The position numbers and the translations under genes were made by a program. Shown here piece by piece: positions 35,201 to 45,134 of a DNA stretch of 64,000 nt (position 1 is the first letter of the stretch; the number at the start of each line of letters is the position of its first letter). A model generated the notes under the pieces. It was not told where the DNA came from. It searched no databases and saw nothing but the letters and a program-made list of their open reading frames with translations. Location of the stretch: assembly GCA_030280995.1 (NCBI GenBank), contig JASXTE010000016.1, positions 16,362,501 to 16,426,500 of the forward strand, read 5' to 3'. Origin of the DNA: Hemileia vastatrix. Lineage: Eukaryota > Basidiomycota > Pucciniomycetes > Pucciniales > Zaghouaniaceae.

Positions 35201-35917
35201 GTCAGTTACCAACAAGACGATTGGACCACATGGCTACCATTGGCCAAATTTGCTTATAATAACTCGACTCATTCTTCGACACAACAATCTCCCTTCGAAA
35301 CCATTTATGGACGACATCCTCGATTCAACTCAATTCATGTAGGAACTAATCATCCTGCGGAACATTATCTTCGAACTATATCACGACTCCAAGAAGAACT
35401 TAAAACAAATTTGGAATCAGCGATTCGAAGATACAAGGAACAGGCCGACAAACATCGACAATCTGCTCCTTCCTTTAAACCAGGCGACAAAGTATGGCTT
35501 GACGCACAAAACATTCGAACAACAAGACCATCAAAGAAACTGGCTGAAAAGCGCTTGGGACCATTCGAAATCGACTCTGAAGTCTCTAAAACTGCATTTC
35601 GACTCAAGTTACCTCCTAAATGGCAGGCGATTCACCCTGTTTTCCATGTATCTCTCCTGGAACTGGCTCGAGAAATATACCCGGGCAAAAACCAACCCCC
35701 TCCGGAACCGGTCGAAGTAGAAGATCATCTAGAGTGGGAAGTAAGTCGTATCCTTGATTCAAGAATACGCAAGGGGAAACTTCAATACCTCGTGGAATGG
35801 GAAGGCTTCCTCAATGACTCAGACAAAACATCCTGGGAACCAGCCATCAATGTTTCTAACGCTCCTGAACTCCTAAAATCTTTTCATTCGAAATATCCTT
35901 TAAAACCAAAACCTTAA
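32252..35917 (+). pseudogene. Pol of element F (PR-RT-RH-IN-chromodomain), four TGA stops
   Basis: One frame, -1 relative to Gag, to the TAA at 35,915-35,917. Protease LIDSGASISFVS (about 32,407). RT (33,160-33,730: GFIRASKSPTGSP, LCVDYRKLN, MPFGLCNAP, catalytic YLDD at about 33,550). RNase H (33,980-34,340: VETDASDYA, HDKELLAIIH, ILTDHNSLKYF). Integrase HHCC finger (34,660-34,790) and core (MDFISQLP, DRFSKMS, ISDRGSLF, AYHPETDGQTERV; D,D,E all present). A GPF module is at about 35,555 and the chromodomain at 35,720-35,880 (EWEVSRILDSR, LQYLVEWEGF, TSWEP). TGA codons at 32,486, 33,143, 34,658 and 35,096 are the only breaks, and Arg fits at least two from family alignments. Confidence 0.9.
32261..32303 (+). 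promoter_or_regulatory. -1 ribosomal frameshift signal (AAAAAAC plus stem-loop)
   Basis: The slippery heptamer A AAA AAC (32,261-32,267) is in the Gag frame and is followed at once by the Gag stop TAG. After a 5-nt spacer (32,268-32,272), GATAGTTT (32,273-32,280) pairs perfectly with AAACTATC (32,296-32,303). The stem can extend by CTT/AAG past one mismatch. A -1 slip leads into the Pol frame, which is open from 32,252 on. Confidence 0.82.
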
Positions 35918-36532
35918 AATTTCTTTATTTAAAATTTTCTTTTCTTTTTCTTTCTTTCTTTAAAATCTAAAACACCTCTTAAATTTCTTTGCCTTGTTTT
36001 CTTTTTTCTCTCCTCTTTTTTCTTTCTTCTCCTTCTATAAATTTCCTTCAAAACCAACTAAAAATAAAATCAAAAATAAAATTAAATACAATAAAATAAA
36101 ATAAAATAAAATCAAAATTAAAATTAAATAAAATTAAATTAAATTAAATAAAATAAAATAAAATAAAATAAAATAAAATAAAATAAAATAAAATAGGATA
36201 AACATAAATAATAAAATAAAATAAAAAAACTCATAAATCTCTCTAAATATTTTCTTTCTTTTCTTCTTCAATTCTTTAAATACATTCTTTTCTTAAATTT
36301 AAAATTCTCTTCAAAAAATTTCTCTTTCAAAAAATTTATTCTCTCTTTTAAAGACTTTCTTTCCTTCGAATCATCAAATCCTGTATGGCATGACCATTTC
36401 CTCGAACTTTACTTCAACCCCTGAATCTCCCTATAATAATTCTTCAAAACAAATAAATCTTCTTTTCAAACTCTCTTAAATTCTACACTTTGTTTTTTTC
36501 TTTTCTTTCTCCTCTTTTTTCAAACTAAAATT

Positions 36533-36563
<31 letters not shown>

Positions 36564-36905
36564 TTTAAAATCCTCAATTTAACAAACTCATCTCAATCAC
36601 AAAACCGTTTCTTTTTCTCTCTCTTTTCTTACATAAAAAATTTTTCTTTCAAAAACACTGAAACTTCCTTCAATTAAAACAACCTTTTTTCTTTCTTTAA
36701 AATTCTTCTTTAAAATTCTAAAATTTTTTATTCAAAACTTCTTTTTTCTTTTTTTTTCTCTTCTTTTTCTCTCTCTCAAATCTTATAAAATTAACAACAT
36801 TCCCCTACAATAAAAAAAAATAATACTAATAATAAAATAAAATAAAAATAAAATAAAACTAAAATACAATTTTTTTTTTCTACTTCTTTCCATCTCCTTT
36901 TCATT
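35918..36905. repeat. low-complexity region between convergent genes of F
   Basis: No gene. The plus strand is T/C-rich (CTTTCTTTTC) with an (AAAAT)n array at 36,058-36,228, a 27-base A run at 36,537-36,563, and more TTTCTTTTTT tracts to 36,900. It lies where transcripts of Pol (plus) and of the antisense gene (minus) would both end. Confidence 0.7.
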
Positions 36906-37811
36906 TCAAATTTTTTCTTTTAATTTTTCTCGAACCAATCTTTTCATTTTCTCCAAAACTACCCTTATCTCCTTCCTGCATTTATCAAATACCTCCTCCT
37001 CTCCTACTGGAACCACCTCTCCAATCTCCAAGAGCTCCTCCGCCACGTCCAAGGAAGCAGCGTCAATAATAGCGTCGACCTCCCCACATAGTTCTTCCGC
37101 GAACCTTACTCGTCGACCTTGACGAGGTTTCTTCGACCACACCTGGTCCAGGGTGTCTTTGGGCTCTTCAACTACTTCCGTGGCTGGAGGGTTTGCCTCA
37201 GTTGGTATAACCGGCGCAGGCTCCGCAATCGGCTCTTCCAGGTTATTCGATGTCTAAAACAAGACTCATCAGTAACTTCATCCTTGAAATAAAACAATTA
37301 AAACTTACCTCGAAGATGGGATCAGGCTCCAGAAATAACCTGGGCGCCACTTCGACTTCTGTCTCTCTCTCTTCCTCATCGTCCTCGATGACCACCCATC
37401 ATTTCTTGGGTGCCCGCCCTGGAACAGGGACTTCATCTTCATCCTCCTCCACCAATTTGTCGACCTCTTCCTCGACACCTCGCTTCGAACTCGTGGCCTG
37501 GGTTACCCAGGTTGAGATCTCGTTGTTCATCTCCTTATCATTTTCCCCCACCGATTGTTCATCTTCGATCGAGACATCCCAAATGTCTTCAACCACCTCT
37601 TTGGTCTTCTGAACTACCCAAAATTTTGTTTTTGTAAATCGTTTTTCGATTTCCGCGTTCTTCGTCAACGCATCGCACGCCACTCGCCGCCAACGGCAAA
37701 ACTCGCATTTCTGGCGAGGGCCTCGAGTAGCCGTACTTTCGACACAGAAATATTCCATGCTTTCACAAGCCATGCAAGTCTGTGGAAACTGTCGTGTGAT
37801 TATTCCCCCAT
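36906..37811 (-). pseudogene. antisense spliced Zn2Cys6-type gene of element F
   Basis: Minus-strand gene between Pol and the 3' LTR. The open frame contains the full fungal binuclear pattern C-x2-C-x6-C-x12-C-x2-C-x6-C: CMACESMEYFC, then CEFCRWRRVACD. A Lys/Glu-rich, acidic region follows (EEEVDKLVEEDEDEVPVPG), then an intron at 37,308-37,254 (GTAAGT...TTTTAG, 55 nt, phase 0), and a second exon to 36,906 with GRRVRFAEELCG and an amphipathic basic end. Zn2Cys6 proteins are fungal DNA-binding regulators, so a transcription factor is likely but inferred. Two faults: a TGA at 37,401-37,399, and an upstream ATG (37,811) that is out of frame by one base in a G run (37,809-37,805). The in-frame ATG at 37,773 falls just after the first cysteine. 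Confidence 0.78.
37254..37308 (-). other. 55-nt GT-AG intron of the antisense gene in F
   Basis: Donor GAG|GTAAGT and acceptor CTTGTTTTAG|ACA. It joins IFE and TSNNLEEP in phase 0 and links two frames that are otherwise separate. Confidence 0.7.
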
Positions 37812-37933
37812 CCGCTTTAGGGTGTGGGAGTAGGGCAGTTAATTATAAAATAAATAATTGAGAGATGAGGGAAAAGTATTAGACAAGGGAAATTAGTGTG
37901 GGAAGATGGTTCAAGCTCAACGGAGTTTGCGTT

Positions 37934-37940
37934 TTTTATA
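37934..37940 (-). promoter_or_regulatory. antisense TATA box next to the 3' LTR of F
   Basis: The minus strand reads TATAAAA, about 130 nt upstream of the first ATG of the antisense gene and 11 bp inside the 3' LTR border. It suggests a dedicated promoter for that gene. The usual polypurine tract expected at this border on the plus strand is not seen; the nearest purine tract is GAGAGATGAGGGAAAAG at 37,859-37,875. Confidence 0.5.
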
Positions 37941-37950
37941 CCCAGGCATC

Positions 37951-38725
37951 TGTCACACGCCAGGTGACACTCGAGGCGAAATTAACTCAATAAATCAATA
38001 ATATCAAGTCCTAAATCTATACTCGAAGCGCAGAAAGCAATTCTCCATAGAAACTGTGATTTTCCTTTGTGTACTTACTATTTAACTGCGCTAGCCTAAA
38101 CTCTAAATCTAAATTAGTCAATCTCCCAATAGGGTACCTTAGTCCTTTTCAATAAGCGACGCACAGCGCTAGGATCAACGAAATAGTATAGTAGTAGTTT
38201 TTTCATTAAAGTTTTGTTAATTAATTAAAAGGGGTAAATTGAGCATGGACGGATATTTAGTGGAGAGGGTCTAAGTGTATGTTAGTAATGGTCAATGGAA
38301 TGGGAATGCTGCAATGGAAGGGAGGTCAATGCGAGGAGGAACAAAGGATTTAAAAGGAGTTGGGTATTTTGGTTCGATATTCCTTAGAATTAAATTATAA
38401 ATATCGTATTTACATTAATAGTGGTAAATCCTTAAAAGTTAAATCATTGTTATTGTATCTTTCTTTTACTTTCTCAATATTCATTTCTAAATCCTAAATC
38501 TTTGATTATTGAGTTTCCAACCCTTCGTGAGATTTTAAGAATTATTATTACCTTGGAACTAGTTTATAATTCTTCTCGAACGAACCTCGAACCTATAGCT
38601 ATTACTTCGAGTAACCTTCGAATCATTTCCTCGAATCATTCCTCTGTGCTTCGAAGAAGTTTCTAAAATCCCTCATCTCACTTGCAGGAACATCCTCGAC
38701 CTTGTGCATAGGTCGTCCGGTGACA
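37951..38725 (+). mobile_element. 3' LTR of element F
   Basis: Same length (775 bp) as the 5' LTR. By eye they differ at about 12 positions, nine of which fall at eight CpG/TpG/CpA sites and three of which are transversions. It is followed by the target duplication GTAAG. Confidence 0.92.
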
Positions 38726-38879
38726 GTAAGTAAGTTTAATTTCTATCTGCTTAAATAAAAATTACTAATGTTAAACCATTCTTAAAGCAACCTTTTATAA
38801 TATAATATATTTGAATTTCAAAGGGAAAAAGCACCACAATAAAAAAATAAAATATATATATATTTTTTTTATAGAATAA

Positions 38880-39850
38880 AAATAAGAAATTGTAAATAGT
38901 ATAGGTGATAAGTGGTAAGGCTACAGGGAGTTACCCAAGGCCTTTATATATGAAAGGGGCCCTCTGAGGTTCCAAGGTAATTTATATACACAGTTAAATA
39001 AAAATAAAACTCATGTAATAAAATGTAAGAGTAAGGGTGACACAATTAACTAGGATATATGAGTAAGATCCCAGTAAATCCACCAATTTAAACCCAAAAA
39101 TTTACAATAAATTTAGAGAGTAGTTAAATTAGTGTGAGACAAATAAAAATTAATTTAATTTAAAACATGTTTTATACCCATTTAATAAATCACCAATTTA
39201 GGTGAAACATAAAATTATGCTATTTTAACACATGAAAATAGTGTAATTAATTAATTTAGTATAAAACATGAGACAATAGTTATTTTAAACTATTTTATTG
39301 GTGTAATAATTATTTAAATTTAAAAAAGTATTTATTTTAATAAGATTACTAAGTTTTTAGAGAAAAAAATTAATTATTTATTAAATAAAGTGTTTTGACT
39401 TGTTCAATAAATTTCTGACACAATCAAGGATCAAAAAAGTGCCAAATATTTATGGATTATAAGATATGAATTTTATTATTTAACATATATAATTAATTAA
39501 TTAATTAATTACATTATAAAATAAATTTTTTGCTCATAATTATAATATCTCACTAATTATTAATGGTTACAGCTTACAGTTGGTAGAAAAATAGAATTAA
39601 TGGTTCAAACAAAATTTAAAATGATTCAAAAGTACTAATGAATTTTATTTTAATTGTTTGTTTATATGGTTGAAAGTTGTTCTAAAATAATGTAGAATAA
39701 TATCCCAAAAACATCCTAATTATATACCCATAAATCCCTGGTGTCCACCCCTTGTTTCTCAGACCCAATACACTGTAATCCCTGGCAATTGCAGCACTCT
39801 GAGGGTTCTCATCTCCTTTAAACTTCCACTTCAAGAAGTTTCAAAGGCCT
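38880..39850 (-). mobile_element. E-type LTR remnant, minus strand (ends uncertain)
   Basis: The reverse complement of 38,895-38,972 (TCAGAGGGCCC...ATATATAAAGGCCTTGG...CCCTGTAGCC) matches the core promoter of the E LTR at 54,486-54,545. The block 39,775-39,845 matches 22,140-22,209 in the 3' LTR of C. I see no gene. Exact termini are not visible. Confidence 0.45.
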
Positions 39851-41100
39851 ATTAGCTAAATTACTTTCCCCACACAAAAGAAAAACCATGTCACAGGCCA
39901 AAAAATAAGAACAACATGGTATAATCTATTAAAAATGGAAATGACCCAAAAACAGAATATATTTGTGTTATTCTTTAAATTAAACTACTTAAAAAAGGAA
40001 AGAAAAGAGCCAAAAAAAACTTCTAATTAAAGGGTATCAACAGTAGAAACTAAAACACTAATAATAACAATTTTCCCCAATGAAATTCCCAGTTAAAAAA
40101 ACTCAACATAGCCTCTAAACCCATCAATAAATCACAAAAGATGAGGAATGTGGGTTAACTTACTTCAGAGTCTTTTCAGTAACTTGAATGGATTAAAACT
40201 TGACTATTTTAGTGGATTCAGGAAATTTTAGGTGTGATTTTGAATTGTGGCTGTTGAATTTAATTTTAATGCATTTATTAGTTCATATAATGAGGTCAGT
40301 GCATGTGTAATGCAATTAGGAGACTTAATAAGCACCTTTTTGATATTTTCAAGGGGCTACACATACATTTCATGTACCCAAGTGAATAATAAGCATGAAA
40401 TTACTAAATTTTTTATTAATGAGGATATGCATGTGGGATAAATGCAGGAAGCATAAGGCCAATACACATAGGCTAATTCTAGCATAAAAAACATCAATTT
40501 TTAAAATTCTTACTTTAAGACTATAAATTAACCAAATCAATTGCACTAAATAAGGTCAATTAATCTGTCTAAGCACATTTTTAATATTATTAAATTTATA
40601 GCACATATATCCAGCTTCCAAATGATTTAAAGTGCATTAATCAATTATTTCACTATGATAATGAACAAGTTAAGACCACTTAATAAACTATGTACCCCAA
40701 ATTCCCAGGTACTTAAAACTAACCTAAATTATTCCCAACTAATATTAAGTGCATAAGACCTAAAAAAGGTGGGTATATTCATGTGTAAAGATAATTATTT
40801 GGCATATACTATAGTATCACAGGAAGAGAAAATGGTGAACTAGATTTCTAGCTCAATTTCGTGACCCTATGCCATTCCTAGGTTCATTTTTGTGACAAAC
40901 CATTGAATGTCACTTTTTTTACCCACATTAATTTTTACCTTTGGAAGAGAATTAAGGTGGTCTGGTGTGGGTATGCTTGTAAGAGAAGGGAAGAGGATGT
41001 GCAAAAAAATTTTCAGATGAATCCATGAAGATGAGAGGACATGAGCCAAGGAGATTCAAATTTCAGAAAAGCAAAAAAATAAGGTGGGGTGAAACAGGGC
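39850..41100. other. AT-rich stretch without a supported gene
   Basis: Only short frames occur (for example 40,247-40,441), none recognisable. The last part (40,860-41,100) may still belong to the minus-strand LTR that starts at 41,898. Confidence 0.4.
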
Positions 41101-41898
41101 CACTTCAAAAATTAGACCCAGAGTCACACCCTACAACCAAAAACTGAACTAGAAATCTTGTCAAGGGGTGTTTTTGGTCTAAATGATTTTTTAGCAGTCC
41201 AACAGCAATGAAAGGTGAAGTAACTAAAGATTTCAATATTTTTTACATATTTAATTCTTTATGATTTATTACTTAAGAAAAAGATAAAGAGTTTTATTAT
41301 TATTATTACTTTGAAATTGTGGAGATACACAAAGTCAAATACTAAGAGTGGTAATAGTAGTAATAGATTTGTTGTATATATAATAATTGATTGTAAAGTA
41401 AGAATAGAATGAAATGAAACAGCCACAATGAAGGGCCTTATATAGGAAAAAGAGAGAGAAAATAAAGAACCAAAAGTCTACATACTTGAGTATCATAGTG
41501 AGAACAATCCTGAAAAATAGAAATTTTCAATTTTAAAGTTTGTTACATAAATAATGTTCTTATATACAGTATTTGAACTGTATATGTCAAGTTTAATTCA
41601 AATTATTTGATTTACTTAATTTTGCTGTATATTTCAATGTAAAATAAAAATATTTGATTTTATTTTTAGTATGTTTACACTTTAGTCTACCTTTCAGCTG
41701 TCATGAGGACACTGTCAAGGAATAAAATTAAAGGGAAAATTTTAATTATATATTTACTTAATTTTACTCATTAATTAGTTAAAACATTATAATTAAATTA
41801 TAAATTAAGTATAAATAACAAAATGAGAAGTAAAGTAATTTCTCTACTCTAGTAAATCATTAATTATTTAATGGTTAGGTCTAGTAGCCTGGCTGACA
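41100..41898 (-). mobile_element. D-type LTR, minus strand, solo or truncated
   Basis: The minus strand opens TGTCAGCCAGGCTACTAGAC at 41,898. It has a TATA region (CCTATATAAGGCCC, about 41,445-41,432) and the downstream LTR segment CATTGCTGTTGGACTGCTAAAAAATC (about 41,215-41,185), in the same order as the D1 and D2 LTRs. The inner end is not defined. It faces the D1 LTR head-to-head across 54 bp. Confidence 0.65.
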
Positions 41899-41952
41899 CA
41901 TCTAGTTCAGGGATTTTTCCCCTTGTGTATATGGCTTATTTAACTTATGCAT

Positions 41953-43122
41953 TGTCAGCCAGGCTGCTAGACTTACCCAGTGAAATATATATTTATTTAC
42001 TGGAAGAAGCAACACCTTATTATTTTAATTATTTAATTATAAATTAGTTAAATTAAAATTACTTATAATAAATTAACTAATTACAGAATGATAAAATTAA
42101 ATGAATAATTAACATTAAATATAAAATTGTCCCATATATTTTTATTCTCTAACACCGTGCTCATTTGACATGTTGGAAGAAATAAAGATTTATATTAAAA
42201 AATAGATTTTAAATTAAAATAAAATTTTAATATTCAAATAAAAATAAATATATACAAAAAATTCAAATTTCTTATTTAGAATTGACTTTTACAGTTAATA
42301 TTAAATAAATTGATGTATTTCTGACATACTCTGTAAATACATCTTTTTGACGCCTTCTTTTTAGAACAACTTTATTATTTGAAAATACTCCTTCTGGAAG
42401 ATTATTTTCTCTCTCTCTCTCTCATACTACTCTTTTTAGAATTTTATTGCTGTGCTTTGTCCCTCCTTTTCCTATATAAGGACTCTCTTTTGGTTGTTTT
42501 TTGATTCATTACTTACGTACTTTATTACAACTATTTACAAGTCCCTTTATTACTATCTATTACTGCGTTAATTTTTAAATTAAACGTAATTATAATACAT
42601 TATTTATAATAATAATCCAACTCTTTACCTCTTATTATTGAGTAAATAATCTTTAAGATAGGAAAATATGTACCTGAGTTTGAATCCCTTAAAAAACGTT
42701 GTTACCGCCATTGGACCTCCCTATAAAATCTTCTAGACTTGAAAGACCACTTGAAATTTGGGGGCAGTTCCAAATTGTTGACAGCGCATCGTTATCTTGA
42801 GGACCGGAGACCGTGGAACCATTGCCATTGAGTTACCTATAAGGACAAGTGGACAACAAAAACAACAAACATCATATATCACGTGACTTATATTTTGCTG
42901 AAAACAGGAATCAAACTGCGCTCCAAAAACTTAAGCTTATATACTAACCAATAGTTATATATTTTGTGGTAATTATTGATTACTATTTGTGGGTCACTTT
43001 TCACTCTTAATACTCTATGTATTTCCTTTTACTCAGAAAAGTGGCATTAATTTTCTCATTTTACAGGGGGAGGTGTCTGGTAAATTGGAATTTATTTTTT
43101 TTATTTATTTTGTTAGTTGACA
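41953..43122 (+). mobile_element. 5' LTR of D1
   Basis: Opens TGTCAGCCAGGCTGCTAGAC and closes TTAGTTGACA, giving TGTCA...TGACA termini. TATA box TATATAAG at 42,473-42,480. The 3' end is inferred because the D2 3' LTR keeps homology up to AGTTGAC. Confidence 0.6.
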
Positions 43123-43189
43123 AAGATAGAGAAATTGAGTTCTTAGTCCAAGAAGAAATAAATTTTTATTTTTAAATTAATTGTAATTT

Positions 43190-43495
43190 TCAGTTGACTT
43201 TGTCCTGATAAATTAAAATATTTTTTTTTGTTCCAGTTGAAAAATTTTCCTGACAATAAAAATTTTAATAATTAATTAAAAATAAAACTATATTAAATTA
43301 TTTCAGTTGACATTGAGTCCTGGTAATTAAATATCCTTCAGTTGACTTAAACCCTGAGAATTATCATAAATTTATTTGTTAAATTAAAAATTATATTTAT
43401 TTCTTCAGTTGATTTCTTGTAAATCCTGGTTATAAGATTTTTTTGAATTAATAAATAATTGATTATTATTTTCAGTTGATTTTTGTACTGAAGAA
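43190..43495 (+). repeat. leader motif array, D1 (CAGTTGAC..TCCTGGTAATTA)
   Basis: Six units are found at irregular spacing, for example CAGTTGACTTTGTCCTGATAA at 43,191 and CAGTTGACATTGAGTCCTGG followed by TAATTAAAT at about 43,305. Each starts with a pyrimidine tract plus CAG and ends near TCCTGGTAAT. The array lies between LTR and Gag. Confidence 0.65.
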
Positions 43496-43589
43496 TTTTA
43501 TATTCTTTTTTATTTTTTTTTTAAAAAGCAAAAATAAAACTGATTCAACTTATTGTTTCTTTCCCTCACTTCAGGTTAGATTTAAAACA

Positions 43590-44404
43590 ATGACTGAACA
43601 AGGTTTTTCTGCTGCACATGAAGATGAAATGGATCTGATTGATTATGATGAGGCTACTTCTGTGAGTTCTCCTTTAAATACAAAATTAGCTTAAATTAAT
43701 AAATCATTGAACCAATTAGGATGTGGAAATGGAGGAAGTGGAGATTCTGGTAGAGACAAATTCTTAGGAACAAAAACCTTCAATGAGCCCCCCAGAAGAG
43801 CTTCCCAAAGGCTTCAAGATAAAAAATATGCCCTTGAACCAGAAGGTAAAAAATCTCTCTATTCACATCAAGGAGTTGAGGACAGAAAACATCAAGCTGA
43901 GGTCAAGAAAAGATTGTCTAGAAGACAAGGTAAGAAACATAGAGTCTTTTCTTCAAGAGAAGAAGAAACCTCTTCCTCCAAAAGCCCTTCCACAACTGGC
44001 CCCCCAGCAAAAAGAAAAGGTAGAAGTCTCAAAGTTTCAGTGGGATTGGCTGAACACCCAGTGGGATTATCTGTCCCAACAGGAACAGCAACAAGTACCT
44101 CAGGCAGGTCCTTCAAGAACAAATCAGTTCAATCCAACACCTCCTCATCCCTATCAAGGAGGAAGAAGGAGAAAGAACAACCACATCCAATTCTTTCCCA
44201 AGCCATGGTAAGCCCCTCTATTGAATTTCATGTAGCTGATTTAGTTCCTTCAGGTAATTCTGGAAGAGGAGATGAGACTGTGAGACCTGTAGAGGCTGAG
44301 AACAGTAGACAAATTGCTCAAATTTCAAATGTATCTAATCCTTTAGTTCTAATTGTTACTTCAATGATAAATCCTGATATGGCTATTTTTGATGAAACAC
44401 TTTA
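43590..44404 (+). pseudogene. Gag start of D1 with two overlapping frames
   Basis: ATG at 43,590 (MTEQGFSAAHEDEMDLIDYDE). The unspliced frame continues, after a TAA at 43,692, from 43,707 to 44,405 and includes VPSGNSGRGDETVRPVE of Gag. A 58-nt intron (43,662-43,719, GTGAGT...ATTAG) would switch to the +1 frame. That frame is open from 43,783 to 44,211 (LPKGFKIKNMPLNQKVKNLS, a Leu-rich coiled coil, then a Pro/Gln-rich tail ending FPKPW-stop). This second frame aligns clearly with the one in E (55,712-56,179) and in D2. A stop at about 43,762 breaks it before the ATG at 43,783. Confidence 0.65.
43662..43719 (+). other. predicted intron 1 in D1 Gag leader
   Basis: GTGAGT donor and ATTAG acceptor, followed by GATGTGGAAATGG. 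It matches the position and phase of 55,648-55,711 in E. A second intron-like segment (GTAAGC...TTCAG) is at 44,208-44,253. Confidence 0.55.
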
Positions 44405-44439
44405 GCCTGAGTTTTATGAATCAATTAATTTTATTTTAC

Positions 44440-45134
44440 ATTGATATATACTGAAAAACTAAATAAATCAAATAATTATAATTAAATTTTACATATACAG
44501 ATAATGCTGTATATGAGAACATTCTTTATAGAAAAATCTTTAATATTGTAAATTTCTACTCTTTGGGATTGTTCTCTCTGAGAAATTTTTGCATGTAGAC
44601 TTGTGGTTCCATATTATCTCTCTTTTTTGCCTATGTAAGGCCTCTAAAAATCTCTGTTTTATTTGATTCCATACTTACTTTATAATTAAAATATTATATA
44701 CACAAATCAATCTATTACTACTATTTACTAGCTTAGTATTTAAATCTGCATATCTCTAAGACTTGAAATTATTAATAATAAAATCTTTTTAATTTTCATT
44801 GAGTAATAACATATAAAAAAATAAATACATACCTATCTTGAAATCTTGAGTCTTCCTTTACCTTTCATTGCTGTTGGACTACCTAAAAAATCTTCTAGAC
44901 CAAAATCACTGCTTGAAAGCTGAGGGCCTTTCTGAATATTCATTGACCCATTTTTATCTTGACACTGGCAACCAAGGGACCATTGACTTCAACACCTATA
45001 GCAACCTTTTGGACAACCAACAAATGTCAAATGTCAAAGGCACATGACTAACTTTATTCTGCAAATCGGATTTGAACCTTGCCCCAAATTTAAAGTTTAT
45101 ATAAGTGTAACTGTCCTATATATTTGAGGTGACT
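44440..45134 (+). mobile_element. truncated LTR part of D1
   Basis: Matches the D2 LTR from about 45,410 on: ACATTCTTTATAGAAAA, then TGCCTATGTAAGGCCTC near 44,629, then GTTGGACTACCTAAAAAATC. It stops at GAGGTGACT where D2 begins. Confidence 0.65.

Larger units (their letters stand above)
30232..38730 (+). mobile_element. chromovirus element F, complete with target duplication
   Basis: A complete Ty3/gypsy element: 775-bp LTRs at 30,237-31,011 and 37,951-38,725, flanked by GTAAG (30,232-30,236 and 38,726-38,730). It has a self-priming site, Gag, a -1 frameshift signal, Pol with a C-terminal chromodomain, and an antisense gene near the 3' LTR. Self-priming plus chromodomain place it near the Tf1/sushi group of chromoviruses. 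The LTRs differ at about 12 positions, so insertion is fairly recent. Four TGA codons break Pol. Confidence 0.92.
41953..45134 (+). mobile_element. family-2 element D1, internally deleted
   Basis: LTR 41,953-about 43,122, leader with motif array, and the first ~250 codons of Gag, then a jump at about 44,405-44,440 into the middle of an LTR. That LTR runs to 45,134, where the D2 LTR begins. Everything from mid-Gag through Pol and the first part of the 3' LTR is missing. The second LTR part is cut at GGTGACT, within LTR sequence that D2 retains. Confidence 0.7.

Noticed and set aside
37250..37833. Plus-strand frames of 75-120 codons near the 3' LTR of F
   Set aside because: They lie opposite the antisense gene, have low-complexity Ser/Pro content and no motif. 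The minus strand carries the Cys cluster, intron and coherent frame.
40247..40441. 64-codon plus-strand frame
   Set aside because: Unrecognised, in AT-rich sequence between LTR remnants, with no supporting signal.
43120..43150. Search for a tRNA or self-priming site after the family-2 LTR
   Set aside because: No TGG-type site and no convincing complement to the expected RNA 5' end was found in D1, D2 or E, so no primer site is annotated.
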